From: Phaeoceros laevis
Lineage: Eukaryota > Anthocerotophyta > Anthocerotopsida > Notothyladales
Direction of reading: 5' to 3'
Length of the DNA stretch: 64,000 bases
Assembly: GCA_049999765.1 (NCBI GenBank)
Contig: JBNGIQ010009481.1
Span: forward strand, 249,350 to 313,349
Shown here: positions 1-11,131 of the stretch, one piece after another
How the letters are laid out: the number at the start of each line of letters is the position of its first letter
Numbering within the stretch: the stretch's first letter is position 1
Notes under the pieces: generated by a model
The model's input: only the letters and a program-made list of their open reading frames with translations
What the model was told of the DNA's origin: nothing
Databases searched by the model: none
Translations under genes and position numbers: made by a program

Positions 1-695
1 GCTCGGAATTCAGAGAATGGTTATCCAGAGCACTGGGAACAGAGGCGGAGGTGGCGGTCGCGGATTTCGCTGGATCTGCGTTTGTCTTGCCGAATGCGCA
101 CTGGATCCTAGGATTCCGATTCTGGTCGCTGCACCTGGTCCTTGTATCTATCGACAAGGGGTTCCTGCCTCCGGCGACTTTCCGCATTGTTGACAATGCC
201 AGTTCTCTGATCTGGTCTGAACTGATTGGCGGAGTCTTAGTGGAGTTTCACGGTGCAGAGATTGGAGAAACAGGTGAAAGGAAGCCGTTGGGTAGCTGTG
301 GTGTTTTCTTCGATTCGTTGACTTGGCATTGCCGGGAGGAGACAAACTGGCCACTTTCACTTGGAAGCTCACTTTTGTTTGACTTCCAGTCTGAGAAGTC
401 CTGCTCCAGTACGGAAGAGGATCGCTCTGTATGGAGGGCACACCAAAATAGCACGAGGAACAGTACACTGGTGTTCTAGTACAGCAAGATTCCAAGGGGT
501 CTGACCTATTTCTGAGTACGCTGCAGATGAGAAAATTCAGAGCGTTGTCGGCAAGTGTATGAGCGCCTTGGGTACCAACTACGCATTTGGTAGCTTATGG
601 CGTGAACTGAAGCTTCATTCTGGGTGCAGGATTGTATCTGCTACCGGTCCGAGACGATTTTGACCTGCGCTCCAAGGAGCTTGTAGACTGTACTA
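1..695. other. Upstream region of the OSCA-like gene, no gene recognised
   Basis: An open frame runs over about 51-479 on the plus strand, but its translation resembles no family I know and both strands are partly open here. The stretch most likely holds the promoter and 5' untranslated exon(s) of the channel gene whose ATG is at 696. No TATA box or other element could be assigned with confidence. Confidence 0.4.
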
Positions 696-3600
696 ATGCA
701 GATTTCTGATCTAGCCACTTCGGCAGGAATTAACATCCTATTTGCCATCATATTTCTGTCTCTATACTCTATCTTCAGAAAACAACCTGGCAATGCGGGT
801 GTGTACTTCACGAGGCATTTGTTGAGAGAGTCGAATGTTGGGAAGGAGGATGAGGCGTTCCACTTCGATAGCTTGCTGCCATCTGTGAGCTGGGTCAGAA
901 AATCATGGGATCCCACGGAGGACGAGGTTTTGGCTTCTGCGGGCCTGGATGCGGTAGTTTTCTTGAGAGTCTTCATATTCAGGTTAGTATTACGCAGTGT
1001 TCTGCATGTACGTGCCAGGCAGTAGCAACACTTACCAGTCTTAATGTGCACTTGACCTGGATGAAATTCTGTAGTAGCATGTCTCAGGGCCTGGAATTCT
1101 TCTCGCTATCTGCAGTGAACACGTTCCCTAAGCTGTTGCACCTCTTCCAGCATGCGATTTTTTGGATTATGTGCCATCGTTGGCCTCTGCGTGCTGGTCC
1201 CCCTTAACTTCACGGATTCGCAATTGGTGGAAGACAAGGGAGATTTATTATACGCTGCGCTGGACGTTTTCTCCATTTCGAACGTGAGAAATGGTGCATC
1301 TAGGTATGTTCTAAAGGCAGTAGAAATCTAGTGGCCTCGTTCCTCGTTTGGAAGAGTACTGCTGCAGATTTCCTTTTTTGTTGTGGTTGCAGTTTTTTCC
1401 TTGTTGGTTTGCCGTGTTGTGTAACTACAACAATCTTTACTCACTTTGAACTTCCATTCTCCTTGTTTCATAGGCTGTGGGTGCATTTCTCTGTTGTTTA
1501 CGTGATCTCATTTGCTGCGTACATCCTTCTATATGTGGTGAGTTACAGTGAAACTTTTGCTGAGCTTATTCACGAATTTCTGAACTCGTCGCTTGTGTAT
1601 GTACCGTGAGATATGGTGGTAAAATGAACTGTGTCCAAATGTAGGAATACAAAGATATCGCAGCAAGACGACAAGAGGTTCTGAGAGTCGTTAGGCCTCA
1701 GCCGGACCAGTTTAGTGTGCTTGTCCGCTCTATCCCGGCAGTTGAGGGCAAGACTTACAGTGATGCGGTGGAAGAGTTTTTCAGCCACTATCATGCCTCA
1801 ACATATTTGTCACATCAAATGGTATATCATGCTGGAAGAGTGCAGGCGATGCTGGTGAGATATTATCCTTTTTAAATGTTTACTTTGTGCGTGTGTCTGT
1901 CTCCATAACAGCTTCAGTAGGTGAACTTTCACCCTTGGCTGGAAATGACAGGTAGAGCTTCGAAAACTAGTAAAAAGCATTGAGGAGCTAAAGAAAAAAC
2001 CACCCAGTGAAAGGCCGCACAGGAGGGAGGGCATGTTTGGCCTGTATGGGAAGAAAGTCGATGCAGTTGAATTAAATAGCAGGAAGCTGGACAAGTTGCA
2101 TTCAAGCATCAGGGAAAGTCAGACGATGTTTTTGCAGAAGAAAGAGGTGTGGTACACGTGTTTGGTTGATACCTATAGCAGCCCAACCATACTGCGCATG
2201 TGATATGCTAACTATGTGATTCTGTGATGTCTTTAGGAACTTCCTGTGTGTTTTGTAACTTTCAGATCTCGTTGGGGTGCTGCTGTTGCAGCTCAAACCC
2301 AGCAGACTACCAACCCTGTCACAATAGTCACGGAATGGGCACCAGAGCCAAGAGATGTTCTCTGGTCAAATCTTTCCATACCATATATGCAGCTTGGACT
2401 CCGCTCAATCTTTGTCTCAGCAGCTGTGGTTGTTCTCATCATCTTCTATTTCATTCCAGCCACTTTCGTGCAAGGTCTTGCTCAGCTTCAAAGCCTTGAA
2501 AAGTGGTTTCCTGCACTAGTCGATCTCATGTTGGCTATGTAAGTTCTTCCTTTTGCGACCTGTTTCAAGCACAAGTAGGCTTCACTAATCTGTACTTCGA
2601 TGTTGGCAGTGCTTAGAGGTACAGTTTCGATTTTGTCATTTGTGTGGCTCTGGAAACTTTTATAGCTAATTTTGTTTGTGGACCTGTGCAGTCCTGGACT
2701 AAGCCAAGTTGTATCAGGATACCTGCCAAGTCTCGTACTCAGTCTGTTTCTTTATCTGGTTCCGCCCTTCCTGGTTTTCCTAACAAACCTCGAAGGCCCT
2801 GTATCATACAGCCGGCTCATCAGATTGTCAGCCAACAGGTTTTTTTATCTTCTAATTGTGGACGGATTCTTTACCTCTGTACTGTCTGGGACTGTGTTCA
2901 ATCAGCTTGATAGCTGGATTTCCAGCCCAAAAGCTATTCCTGAACGACTTGCCCGTGCTATCCCTGGACAAGTAAGTTCTGTTTTTGGCTCTATAAACCA
3001 ATCATTTAAGTCGATACACGTACCTTTTGGCTCTTCACGCTTTGTTTTGGAAGTAATCCCATGAGCACAGAACTGTGGGTGTGTGTGTCTCCAGGCCAGT
3101 TTCTTTATTACATACATATTGACTACTGGATGGGCTGGTTTTCCCTTTGAGATGCTGCAATTTGGTGCTCTGTGCTTCAACTTCTTGAAAAGGCACACAA
3201 TAGACAGAGACAAGCCATACGTAGCAGATGCTACTCCACTGCCGTACCATCGGGCTTTACCTTACACATTGCTGTTCATTTTTATTGGTCTTATCTACAC
3301 ACCAATTGCCCCGCTACTTGTGCCTTTCCTCTTAGTGTACTTCGGTCTGGGATACATTGTTTACCGCAATCAGGTACGAGTGACTTGTGGGTTTTCTAAG
3401 TTGATGTGCAATTCGTACTTTCTGCTGTGAGAACGTTGGTTTGGCTGAAGTGTGTTAACCTTATGACTGCAGATCCTTAATGTGTATGAACCGTCATACG
3501 AAACTGGAGGTCAGTTTTGGCCCTTTGTCCATGGGCAAATTATTTTCGGGTTAGTCCTGATGCAGCTTACTATGATTGGATTATTTGGCATCAAGGACCT

Positions 3601-3976
3601 CCCAAAAGCGTCGTCTGCCTGCATACCCCTTCCTATTTTAACTCTCTTGTTCAACGAGTTCTGCAAGGAGCGCTTCCTTCCAATCTTTGAAAGATACTCA
3701 TTACAGGTACAACAAGTAAAATTGGGCCGTCTTTAACGAGTTTGGCATATAGGCTGAATGTGGGATGAAACTGATGACTACTTGGTGTCTTGTGTCCCAT
3801 AGATGGCGATGGATAAGGATGCTGAAGATGAGAACAATGGTCTCAAAGACGAAATGCTGGCCTCTGTACATACTGCTTACCGACATCCTGCTTTGCAACC
3901 AATTATTATATCTGGGCATGAGGAGTCTTACATAGAAAGCCTCTTACCATCTGGCTCGGAGTCGTACAATCCGTAG
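696..3976 (+). CDS. CSC1-like / OSCA-family (HYP1-like) hyperosmolality- or mechanically gated cation channel
   Basis: Ten exons: 696-982, 1151-1303, 1474-1537, 1645-1854, 1952-2146, 2237-2538, 2692-2971, 3095-3373, 3473-3706 and 3803-3976. They join in frame to 725 residues, the usual OSCA length. The N-terminus (ATSAGINILFAIIFLSLYSI, then RKQPGN and a GLDAVVFLRVF segment) is typical of the HYP1/OSCA2 side of the family. The middle holds the cytosolic domain, with a basic charged stretch in exon 5 and FVTFRSRWGAAVAAQ at the start of exon 6. Exons 6-9 encode many hydrophobic segments that match the pore-forming DUF221 region (for example PPFLVFLTNLEGPVSYS). OSCA proteins are dimeric calcium-permeable channels of the plasma or internal membranes opened by membrane tension; which membrane and stimulus apply here is unknown. 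The ATG at 696 opens the conserved N-terminus. The tail after the last membrane segment is short. Confidence 0.93.
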
Positions 3977-5362
3977 CCCTTATATCCAACCAGTCATCTC
4001 CATGGTTCGAGCATCTAGGCAGTCCTTGCCCTTTCCTGACCATGGTGCAGGAAAGCACTTCGTTAGGACTACTTTGTCTTATCTGCTGTTGTTCCTAGTA
4101 TCTATGCCACTCTGTGCATAGTCGCCCTACCTATCGACACAGTTCAGCTGTAGTCTTAATGTAACGTCACAGTTTGTAAGATCCTGAACATCCTTTGTTT
4201 TGATCCTGAACATCCTTTGAAGATTCTGCTCGGTCTACTGGGACTGGGTGATGTTCCTGTCCATTTCATGTTCCGTCCATTTCAGCACCCTGGCTTCTTT
4301 ATTACTCGCTGTTCCATGTTCAATTATCTGCGCTGACATGGTATTCTACAGGTTATAACATACTGGCCTGCCGTTATGGAAGAATTGCTCTGCCTGAAGT
4401 ACAAAATCATCTGAGAACTTAGTACAACTTACATCCTGAACGCAACTTGGTGACAAGACCCGAACAACTTCAAGCAGATGATGTGGGCCCAGTGAACGTT
4501 CGGAAACCTACAAAGCCCGCATGCCAGTGCTGTTTTGGATCCAGTGGAAAAGTGCACGACCCCGTAAATGTGGTTTTTCAAGATGCCGGTGGACTGACCC
4601 TAATTCAAGCAACGGTGCGGCACACCCGTAAACTTCTTCCGTCTTCAGCGTACGAGTGGACTACGTAATCACGATGCTAACAACTAAGTTCGTGAAGCAT
4701 AATTTTCTCTAGATGCTACCGGTCCCTCAATAATAAAAGTTTAATCACTTCACCAACCCCTAAACGGGTAACGAGCTCAACTGTACGGCTTATAAATGTG
4801 GAAGAGATAAGGGGGATGCTGGACACTAGCTCCACATTAACCATTTCCACCCATGCATGCATGGACATCAAGTTCAGCGAATACGCTTCCTTCACATGGC
4901 GACGGTTGAACAGGTGGAACCAATGTGGACGTGTCATTCAGGTAACAAGCCATGACTCCGCTTGTGCCTTGTGGCCGATCAGACAGCGAACTGCCTTAAA
5001 CCAAGTTCATTGATTGCCACGATCGTGGCCGCAATCCCTCCCGTCTTCACCCCTCCCGTCTTCACCGTGATGCGTACAATTGCCCTGGACAACAAATACT
5101 GTACCTTCACGCCTGCATGTTCTTCCGGCCTTGAGCTTCTCTCACTTCTCGTTGGCTTCCTATCAACACTCGCCAATGATCTTGCATGCACAAGACAGGA
5201 AGCGGCAAACATTGATTGGTGTGGTTTCTCCCAACGTCTTTACGAGTTGCGCGCAGCTGCGAGACGCTCCGCTCTTGTTTTCTCTTGAGTGCGGGCCCCC
5301 CGAATAGCTACTGGAGCTCCTCATACACTACAGAAAAGCTTGACCACGCCCGACTACCATCT
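3977..5362. other. Intergenic region between OSCA-like and DPP III genes
   Basis: This contains the 3' untranslated region of the channel gene and the upstream region of the DPP III gene. Short open frames on both strands (4447-4668, 4716-4937, 4962-5288) match nothing I recognise. A 15-base unit (cctcccgtcttcacc) is directly repeated near 5037-5067. The DPP III frame stays open upstream to about 5216, so part of this stretch could be its N-terminal extension. Confidence 0.5.
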
Positions 5363-8300
5363 ATGGAGGGCAGAGATGACAACTATGCGGGCAATTCGAA
5401 GAGACTGCGGCGAGAGGAAAACTGGCCGGCAGCTCATATAGCAGGGCGTACTCAGCTGGATTTGAACCTTGCTCCAGGGGACATTAGAACGAGCCATGTT
5501 GTTCCCCGCAAGTTGTTCGTCCGCAGCATCCCTTCCGAAAAGGGCTGGGCGACTCTGAGCCCGCGGGAGAAGCTCTACTCGCACCATTTCGCAAGAGCCT
5601 GTTGGGCCGGGTCACGCATTTGCGCCCGACAGCTCTCTCCGGTGAGCATAATTGGAGCTTTTGACTTGCCAGAATCCTGCATGAGTGAACTCGGACACAA
5701 GCGCACCAAGAGTTGCCTCAGTGTGCTTCCACTAACCCGCATTTCGCAAGATCCTGTTTCTGTTTTGATTCTGCCTCAGAATAAGAAGTGCCGCTCTTTG
5801 CGTGTCAGCCGGTGGTGGGCAAGAACGGTAGAATTCTGTTAGATGCATGCAATTAGTCTAACAAGCTTCTGACGTGCGTTTCTCCTCCTACTTGCCAGGA
5901 AAGTCCAGAGATTTTGAGGATTCTCCTGCTGATGTTCTACGGAGCCTCGCCGGTAAACAGCAAAGATGCCTTCCTTGCTGCCGGGATTTCCAATGAATCC
6001 TGGGAATTCTGCGTCTCGTATGCCACTTGTTTTTTAGCAAATCTGGGTAAGGAAATTTTCAACTTGGCATCTTTTGCAAGTGTTCATCGTTGTCCTTGAC
6101 CTTGACATGCTTCAAATGGTGCACCACGTGATTCAGCCTCGCACTGAGATTGTTCGATGTAGATGATAATCTTCGAAGCTGCCTCCCGTTTTTGAAGGTA
6201 ATTATCTTGCCTTCGGGGATGTTAAGATGATTCCGGGCATTCCAGAGGAAGACTTCGAGAGAATTGTAGTACGATCATCGTCTTTGTTGGTAAGGCAACT
6301 TAGCTTGTTCGTTTGGGTGAAGCTCGATGACTAGTAGGGTTCATGAGCTTGTTTTTTGCTGCACTGTTCCTCTGTTTAGAGATGACCTTTTAAATCTCGG
6401 AACCGGTATCGCCTCGTACCCAGGACGAAGAGAGGCAAGCAAGGCTCTTAGGGCTATGGGCGAATACGAAGAAGCGAATCTATTCCCTTGAACCAGGTAT
6501 TTTGCCTCATCAAGGGTCGCAGAGTTCAAGCTTCAGAAATTTAATATAGATGAGCATGTTTTTATGGAAGAAAGCTCCGATCCTGGTCAGGCAGATTATG
6601 CTCACCTGACAGTAGATGAAGTCTTGCAGTTTCGGGACTTCGATAGATAATATCATAAACAGCATGGTTGGCTTGCCAATTCCAAGGGCCTCCCATAGGC
6701 AGATATGATCCCGATATATTGGCTGGGCTTCGACATTGATTTGGGCGCACGCTTTTTTCAGGAGTGTATTAATCGAGAGTATTGTCATGACAGGAGAACG
6801 ACAGTTGGGACTTTATCCTAAGGGGGTGTGCATGTACTACATCGGGAACATCACAGAAGAGGAAGTGCATCTTGTTCAGGTGGACAATCAGATCTCACAG
6901 TTCCCTGCCAGCTCCACTTCCGGAATACTAGGAGCATTTTACATGAATTGATAGGCATTGGCGACGGTTGGGTGGCACTGCGTGCAAACATGTAGAGCCT
7001 CACTGATTTGACCATGGTTTCTCAAGTGCAGGAATGGATGGGAAGCAATGGCATCGAGTCCTGGAACACAAGGTTACGAAAAAAGTCTTCTCCTGGCAAT
7101 GATGGACTACCTGAGTTTGAAATTCTCATTGCATCGGCCATTGACCACCCTGAGCAAACACACACTTACGAGGTAATAAACGAGTAAAAGCATATCTCAC
7201 ACATTCATGAGACGCAGGGCTGTACAGTGCACAAGATGCATCTGATGTATGCTGTGGTATTAAAACCAACATTTGGGCCATATGCATCTGTATGAGATTC
7301 CCATGATTGCGCATTAAGTTTGATCCTAAGTTGTGAGAAGGATACATTCGTCCTGTGCAGGCTAAATGCGTTATCCACGTGTTGTTTGGAGACCACAAGG
7401 AGGAGCTTGAAGAGGTGGTTCTACACCTGAAGCATGCTGTGAAGTTTGCTGCCAATGACTACCAACGAGCTGCACTCGCAAAGTACATCCTGCGGTTTTA
7501 CTCATGCCTTGTTGTTCTGGACTTCATATCATGTTGACGATGCTGCCCATCATGGACGTTGCTGCCTCACCAAGTGTACTATTCCATTTCAGTTACATCA
7601 ATCACTTCGAGACGGGTTCGACAGATCAGCATAAACAATCTCAGAAGCACTGGCTTAGGGATGACGCTCGGGTTAATGCGAACATCGGGTTTGTCTCCAC
7701 CACCCTCTTCTCTTAACCCAAGCCTCTTTTCTTCAAAACTCGAGGATTCCAATTGCATTGCAGCTGTATCTGCAATTGACTAGTGACTAGTCTTGCAGGT
7801 TCGTGGAAACTTACCGCGATCCTCTTGGCTTCAGAGCTGAGTTTGAAGGATACGTCGCCGTAGCTGATCAGGTTGCCACTTAGAAATTGTCGGAACTTCT
7901 TGTTTCGCAACGGACACTGTTCTTATTAAGTGTGTCCGGTTGACATGTTGCAAACTCCGAAGGAACAATCGGCCAGATTTGGAGCTCTAGCAGACGCTAT
8001 CCCAACACTTCTCCCGCTTCTGCCGTGGCCGAAGGACTTCAACAGAGAATTTGACCAACCGATGGCGTTTTCATCCCTTGATGTGAGCTGCTCAGATCCG
8101 TTTTCTTTCCAGCAATTCATCAACTCCGTTTTTTATTGGGAAGTGCTCAGCAACTTGTCGGAGCTCTGAATCTTGTCTCGTGCCAACGGATTTGCCGCAG
8201 ATCTTAATTTTTGCCAACGGCAACGTACCAGCTGGCATCAATATTCCGAACTACGAAGATATTCGACAGGTCTGAAATGGTTTTCCTTTGAACTTTCTTC

Positions 8301-10187
8301 CTTTTCCTTGAACAGATGCATCTGCTGGGCCTTGACTATATGACGCTGACTTCTGGCTAAAAATCTCGTAATGCAGTCAGCTGGGTTTAGGAACATAGCG
8401 TTCGCAAATGTGCTCCGTTCTGAGAACCTTGATGAGGAGGTATGGCATAATGGCATGCAGTGCGTTGTCGGTTTGTGTGCAATGGACATGTGATTGATAT
8501 GGAGACAGTCTAAGATGAAACAGATTCAGCAGACTTAGTGCGGCTGCGCAGACACCGTTTCTCAAGGAGTCGGATCAGGTCATTCTGGGCTTAAGAAAAT
8601 CAGCTGCAATGGAAATCCAATTTGGATGTCACGAGCTGCTTGGCCATGGCTCGGGAAAGTTGTTTGTCAAGAACTTAGATGGCACATACAACTACGACCA
8701 TGGAAAGGTGATCCTTGAATTGTGTGGAGGCTTGCTGCCAGATCAGAGCTCTTAGCAGAAACATCAGTTCACGCTTGCTGTTGCCATCTGTCGTCACTTT
8801 GAACACTGAGATTAACGCGAATTGCAATCCTTGGAAGGTACTTCACCCTTTCACAGATGCGGCAATACTTTCATGCTACAACCCGGGAGACAGATTTGAT
8901 ACAGTGTTTGGTCAACTGAGCTCCTCGTATGAAGAATGTCGGGCTGAATGTGTGGCGGTTTTCTTTTCCACCAAAGAACAGGTACCTTAACGGCCCGGAA
9001 ATGTACATCACTGACCAACATCAATCATCTTGAAGTTCTCATGTGGTACTGCCTGAATTCAACGCAGTACATGGTACTGGTGAGCTCACAAAAGGTTCCT
9101 GAACTGTTGCTTCTCAACCGCAGGTTTTGGAGCTGTTTGGTCACTCGGGCCAGGATGCAGAGGATGTCCTCTACACGATATGGCTGCTCATGGTCTGATA
9201 AAAAATGGCAGAATATTGGCCGTATTGTTCAGAAGAACTCTTCTTTCATCCCAAGGTAGACGTCGTTTCAGTGCATGACAAGTCCCGTGCTTGCATTGAG
9301 CAGATCAGGGCCGGATTGTTGGCATTGGAGTACTTCTCTCCAGAGACTGGTGAATGGCGTCAACCACATATGCAGGTTTGGCCTCCAATGGTGAAGTGCC
9401 ACAGACCCGGCAAAGAGGGACCTTTGTCTGACATGAAAGAGCTCCTAATATGTACACAGGGTTGCCAAACACTAATCCTATCCTTCATACATGCAGGCAA
9501 GATTCGCTATCCTTCGAGTACTCCTCGCTGCATCAGGTGAGGCCATACTGCAGTAAGAGACAGAGAGTGGAGCAAAGGGGACCCCCTTTTTACTACTCCA
9601 AAAGATTGGACACGATAAAGCGTTGATATTGCTAGACCGGGAGCAGATAAGAACTGTGGGCTTGCCTGCTATATCCGCATTAATGACGCGACTGCAAGTC
9701 TACAAGTCTACTGCTGACAAAGCCAACGGTCGTGCTTTGTATGAGCAGGTATGAGAAACATCTGAGACGGTTGATTACCTCCCTGTGCAGCAATTTGGTA
9801 GCTCAGGTGGTCATCCTTTCTGGAGTTTCTTCTGGCAGCTTGAATGATGTGCTCCGTTTGCAGATCACAGCAGTCCCAGACTACTGGGTTGAATTCAGGG
9901 AGGTTGTCTTAGCTCAAAAGAGGCCAAGGCCATTTCTTTTGCAGGTACATTTTATCCAAACCTGCAAAGCTGTCACATGTTCGTATACCAGGAGCCTCCC
10001 TTACTTCACCAGCTGTTACCAGCCGTTGGTGCAACTCAACCCTCAACGCATCTAACAAGATGTGTCTTTGCAGGGCAACACCTTTGAGACAGATGCGGGA
10101 ATCACATTGAAAGGATATGAGACCACATGTGAGGGCTTTGTGCAGTCCTTCGTAGATCGCTTTCGCTCCTGGATTCCGACATGCTGA
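5363..10187 (+). CDS. DPP3: Dipeptidyl peptidase III (M49 zinc metallopeptidase)
   Basis: Twenty exons: 5363-5641, 5899-6046, 6198-6289, 6424-6496, 6794-6879, 7032-7172, 7361-7482, 7593-7688, 7799-7871, 7963-8082, 8201-8269, 8377-8439, 8552-8707, 8838-8981, 9124-9192, 9304-9375, 9497-9536, 9636-9748, 9864-9944 and 10074-10187, giving 716 residues (animal and fungal enzymes are about 700-740). The enzyme removes dipeptides from the N-terminus of short peptides in the cytosol. Zinc-binding HELLGH is at about residues 481-486 and the third ligand motif EECRAE at 538-543. Other family landmarks are YINHFETGS, RHWL-like QKHWL, VETYRDPLG and AGINIPNYEDIRQ. No Nudix domain precedes it. The frame is open upstream to 5216 without a stop, so a start about 49 codons earlier is possible. 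The exon 17/18 junction is uncertain: reading straight through meets TAA at 9554-9556, and the model avoids it with a 99-nt intron (9537-9635) that shortens a normally longer loop. Confidence 0.9.
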
Positions 10188-10420
10188 CACACCGTAACCT
10201 AAAGCCGGATACCACAGTTTAGAGAAATCATGGTGCCAGACACAGAGACAGGGAGGTGATACAGTTGGATGAACACAGGATTATGTAAGAAACCTAATAC
10301 ACCACGGATGCATTCTGCACATGAAATATTCAACCCAGAATGGTTCGCCTCACGAAAAGACTGTTGTAAGCCTGCATCAAAAGAGCAAACCTGGACAGCC
10401 ACAGTTCGCCCGAGATAGAA

Positions 10421-11131
10421 TCATTCCACAACCAATAGATTGTTGCAAGCTAAACCCTCTCCAATAGTCGGCAATGCAGGAGAGAGCTGCCATTCTCCAT
10501 CGACCAGGAACTTGACTTCGTAGCGACCCCGTGGAAGCTTAAGGGACACTGAAAATTTGGTGAAGCTCCCTGTGATCTCAGGAGACATCTCAACACCAGC
10601 CGTCCATCCATCAAAAGATCCCATAACCTGCACCGATTCTGCCATGCCTATCCACACCAGTTCTACATCAGAGATGACCCCGAACTCTCGAACCCGTGAT
10701 TGCAGACGGCCCCGAATCTCTTCTAATTTAAAGGCCAGGTGAGAGTGTAGGTATCTGCCGTTGATCTTCCGAGTGCCTGGCTGTACACCGGTGCCGGCCA
10801 CCTCCTGGGCTACATTGGCCAGTGCTCCAATCTCACGCTCCAACGCTACAAGCTGCTCTTTGAACTTCACAATAGCTTCGTCGTCCGCCTGCAACTGCCT
10901 CCTCAGTTGCCTGTTACACAAGTTGGCATCGCTAAGCTTCCTGAGGAGCTTGGACTGAGCGACAAGAGGAGTGTCAGGTGCTATGTTGACGGAGGCGGTT
11001 TTATTTTCCAGAATGCTGTCCCCAGCGACGACCCTCGTGGTGGTCGGCAATCTACCACCAAGAACATTCCCTCCCTCCCTCACTCCTGAGGCAAATGGTG
11101 CACCACAGAACGCTGGTACCCTAATTGCCAT
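10421..11131 (-). CDS. PTST1: PTST1-like protein targeting to starch (coiled coil plus CBM48)
   Basis: One coding exon of 236 residues. Residues 1-50 are basic, serine/threonine-containing and acid-poor, as expected for a plastid transit peptide. Residues 56-110 form a predicted coiled coil rich in Leu, Gln, Lys and Glu. Residues 157-236 are an AMPK/CBM48-type glucan-binding module: VMGSFDGW, then KFSVSLKLPRGRYEVKFLVD, GEWQLSPALPT and the terminal NNLLVVE, the last segment being near-diagnostic of PTST1. PTST1 carries granule-bound starch synthase to starch granules in the stroma, linking this gene to amylose synthesis. The ATG at 11131 is the first in frame. The frame continues upstream to a splice-acceptor-like gtttgcag (minus strand, near 11248), so a 5' untranslated or coding exon may lie further right. 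The gene is convergent with DPP III, with 233 bases between the stops. Confidence 0.87.
   Translation of the reverse strand: MAIRVPAFCGAPFASGVREGGNVLGGRLPTTTRVVAGDSILENKTASVNIAPDTPLVAQSKLLRKLSDANLCNRQLRRQLQADDEAIVKFKEQLVALEREIGALANVAQEVAGTGVQPGTRKINGRYLHSHLAFKLEEIRGRLQSRVREFGVISDVELVWIGMAESVQVMGSFDGWTAGVEMSPEITGSFTKFSVSLKLPRGRYEVKFLVDGEWQLSPALPTIGEGLACNNLLVVE

Noticed and set aside
51-479. 142-codon open frame at the left edge as a gene
   Set aside because: No domain recognised, antisense also open, and it sits where the 5' region of the OSCA-like gene is expected.
6379-6487. Alternative DPP III exon in another frame (RDDLLNLGTG...)
   Set aside because: The correct frame of this stretch gives GLWANTKKRIYSLEP, which matches the family and joins in phase with both neighbours; the other frame ends in a stop.
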